DNA from: Leuconostoc kimchii IMSNU 11154
GTDB taxonomy: Bacteria; Bacillota; Bacilli; Lactobacillales; Lactobacillaceae
NCBI RefSeq assembly: GCF_000092505.1
Contig: NC_014136.1
Location: 310,001 to 374,000 of the forward strand
Length of the DNA stretch: 64,000 nucleotides
Direction: 5' to 3'
The position numbers were made by a program, and so were the translations under genes. Shown piece after piece: positions 63,286 through 64,000 of the stretch. Positions within the stretch are counted from its first letter, which is position 1. Each line of letters opens with the position of its first letter. A model generated the notes under the pieces. That model had not been told where the DNA came from. It saw nothing but the letters and a program-made list of their open reading frames with translations, and did no database searches.

Positions 63286-64000
63286 TTACTTTGCATAGTT
63301 TGGTGCAATTTTAGTAATTTCAACATCATGTGGATGTGACTCACGAAGTCCATTATCAGTTATTTGAACAAATTGTGCTGTTAATTTCAAGTCTAATACG
63401 GTTGATGATCCTGTATAACCCATACCAGCTCTCAGACCACCATCTGCCTGAAAAATAGCATCATCTATAGACATATCGCCACCAGCAAATGTGCCATCTG
63501 CCTCTAAAACCTCACCCTTGAGTAGATCTGTCACTAAAACAGCGTCTGCGCCAGCTGAAATGGCTTTTACAACATCACCAGAATAGTGTACACCACCAGA
63601 TGAAATAACAGCTTTATCAAAATCAGCTGCTACTTCAGCAATAGCCATTGTAGTAGTTAAAAATGGATAGAATGTGTTATTGGGTAAATCTGAATTGACC
63701 GCGCGACCAGCAATCACTGCATCAACACCATCTTGATATAGCGCACCCGCAATACCTTGGTCTTCAACAGTACCAACCGCGATAAACACTGTTGGATAAG
63801 CTTTTCGAACATCTTTTACAATAGCATTTGTTTCTGCATCCAAATCATCTTGTAAATAAAAGAATATAGCATCTGCGCCTGCTGATACAAGCTTTTCAAC
63901 GCGTGCTTGCGCATCTGTGATCAACCAAACCTCAGCAGCAACACGAACTTTCCCAAGTGCATCCAAAAAGGCATTCGGATATTTTTCTAAGTCAACTGGC
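63286..64000 (-). CDS. guaB: IMP dehydrogenase-like protein, 5' end outside window
   Basis: About 237 C-terminal residues are visible. The end [37 protein letters not shown] is clearly IMPDH. But the catalytic loop GSICTTR is replaced ([19 protein letters not shown]), there is no Cys at all in this part, the substrate motif ADGG is SSGG, and the YRGMGS motif is missing. It may be non-catalytic or do something else. The name guaB reflects kinship and the place before guaA only. Confidence 0.75.
   Translation of the reverse strand, partial: PVDLEKYPNAFLDALGKVRVAAEVWLITDAQARVEKLVSAGADAIFFYLQDDLDAETNAIVKDVRKAYPTVFIAVGTVEDQGIAGALYQDGVDAVIAGRAVNSDLPNNTFYPFLTTTMAIAEVAADFDKAVISSGGVHYSGDVVKAISAGADAVLVTDLLKGEVLEADGTFAGGDMSIDDAIFQADGGLRAGMGYTGSSTVLDLKLTAQFVQITDNGLRESHPHDVEITKIAPNYAK

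Overview
The window is AT-rich low-GC Gram-positive DNA. Four things point to a lactic acid bacterium of the Leuconostoc/Oenococcus/Fructobacillus group, most likely Leuconostoc: a type B RNase P RNA beside gpsB, a recU-pbp1A pair, an amino-acid ABC protein with binding protein and permease fused, and a Leuconostocaceae-like siphophage with a signal-peptide endolysin. The genus is an inference from gene content and protein style; no search was run.

Bases 1-12000 hold the IMP pathway on the minus strand in the order purE-K-C-S-Q-L-F-M-N-H, then a Nudix gene with its own promoter, then purD (cut by the window edge). The purE and purD leaders share the same regulatory module: a 10+5+10 bp palindrome and, 21 bp further upstream, a 14 bp TCCGAACGTTTGGA element. 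They look like PurR operators, so purD appears to be kept in the regulon although the Nudix gene separates it from the operon. At the other end (61685-64000) are guaA and the 3' part of a guaB-like gene, which would turn IMP into GMP. The visible guaB-like part lacks the IMPDH catalytic cysteine loop.

Bases 12000-20900 are ordinary chromosome: fused glutamine-type ABC transporter, rnpB, gpsB, ypsA, pbp1A, recU, two membrane proteins, a LysM protein with a Thr/Ser/Pro-rich tail, and an XRE regulator facing a bidirectional terminator.

Bases 20921-61699 are a complete-looking siphophage prophage of about 40.8 kb, inserted in the last codons of guaA. A 15 bp core is present at both ends, and paired GTCCCCA sites lie just inside each end. 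The lysogeny side is plus strand: cI, a membrane-anchored OB-fold-like protein, and integrase. Everything lytic is minus strand and runs from the cro promoter leftwards: antirepressor, replication (organizer with iterons, DnaC-type loader), recombination (ERF, HNHc, RusA), methylase-like protein, a second tyrosine recombinase, ArpU-type late regulator, tRNA-like sequences, HNH, terminase, HK97-type head, tail with a gpG/gpGT frameshift, baseplate with an SGNH hydrolase, secreted GH25 endolysin and holin.

Items outside the lytic plan are the best places to look for something new: a plus-strand deoxyribosyltransferase-fold gene (55898-56446) and a DUF3800 gene beside attR (21494-22153), each with its own promoter; an unexpected second recombinase overlapping a methylase-like gene that lacks its catalytic motif; a possible short plus-strand RNA at 53819-53880; and a Dit gene whose good ribosome binding site faces ATC rather than ATG. 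Several phage genes are damaged (in-frame stop at 50280-50537, frameshift at 47828-48048), so inducibility is uncertain.
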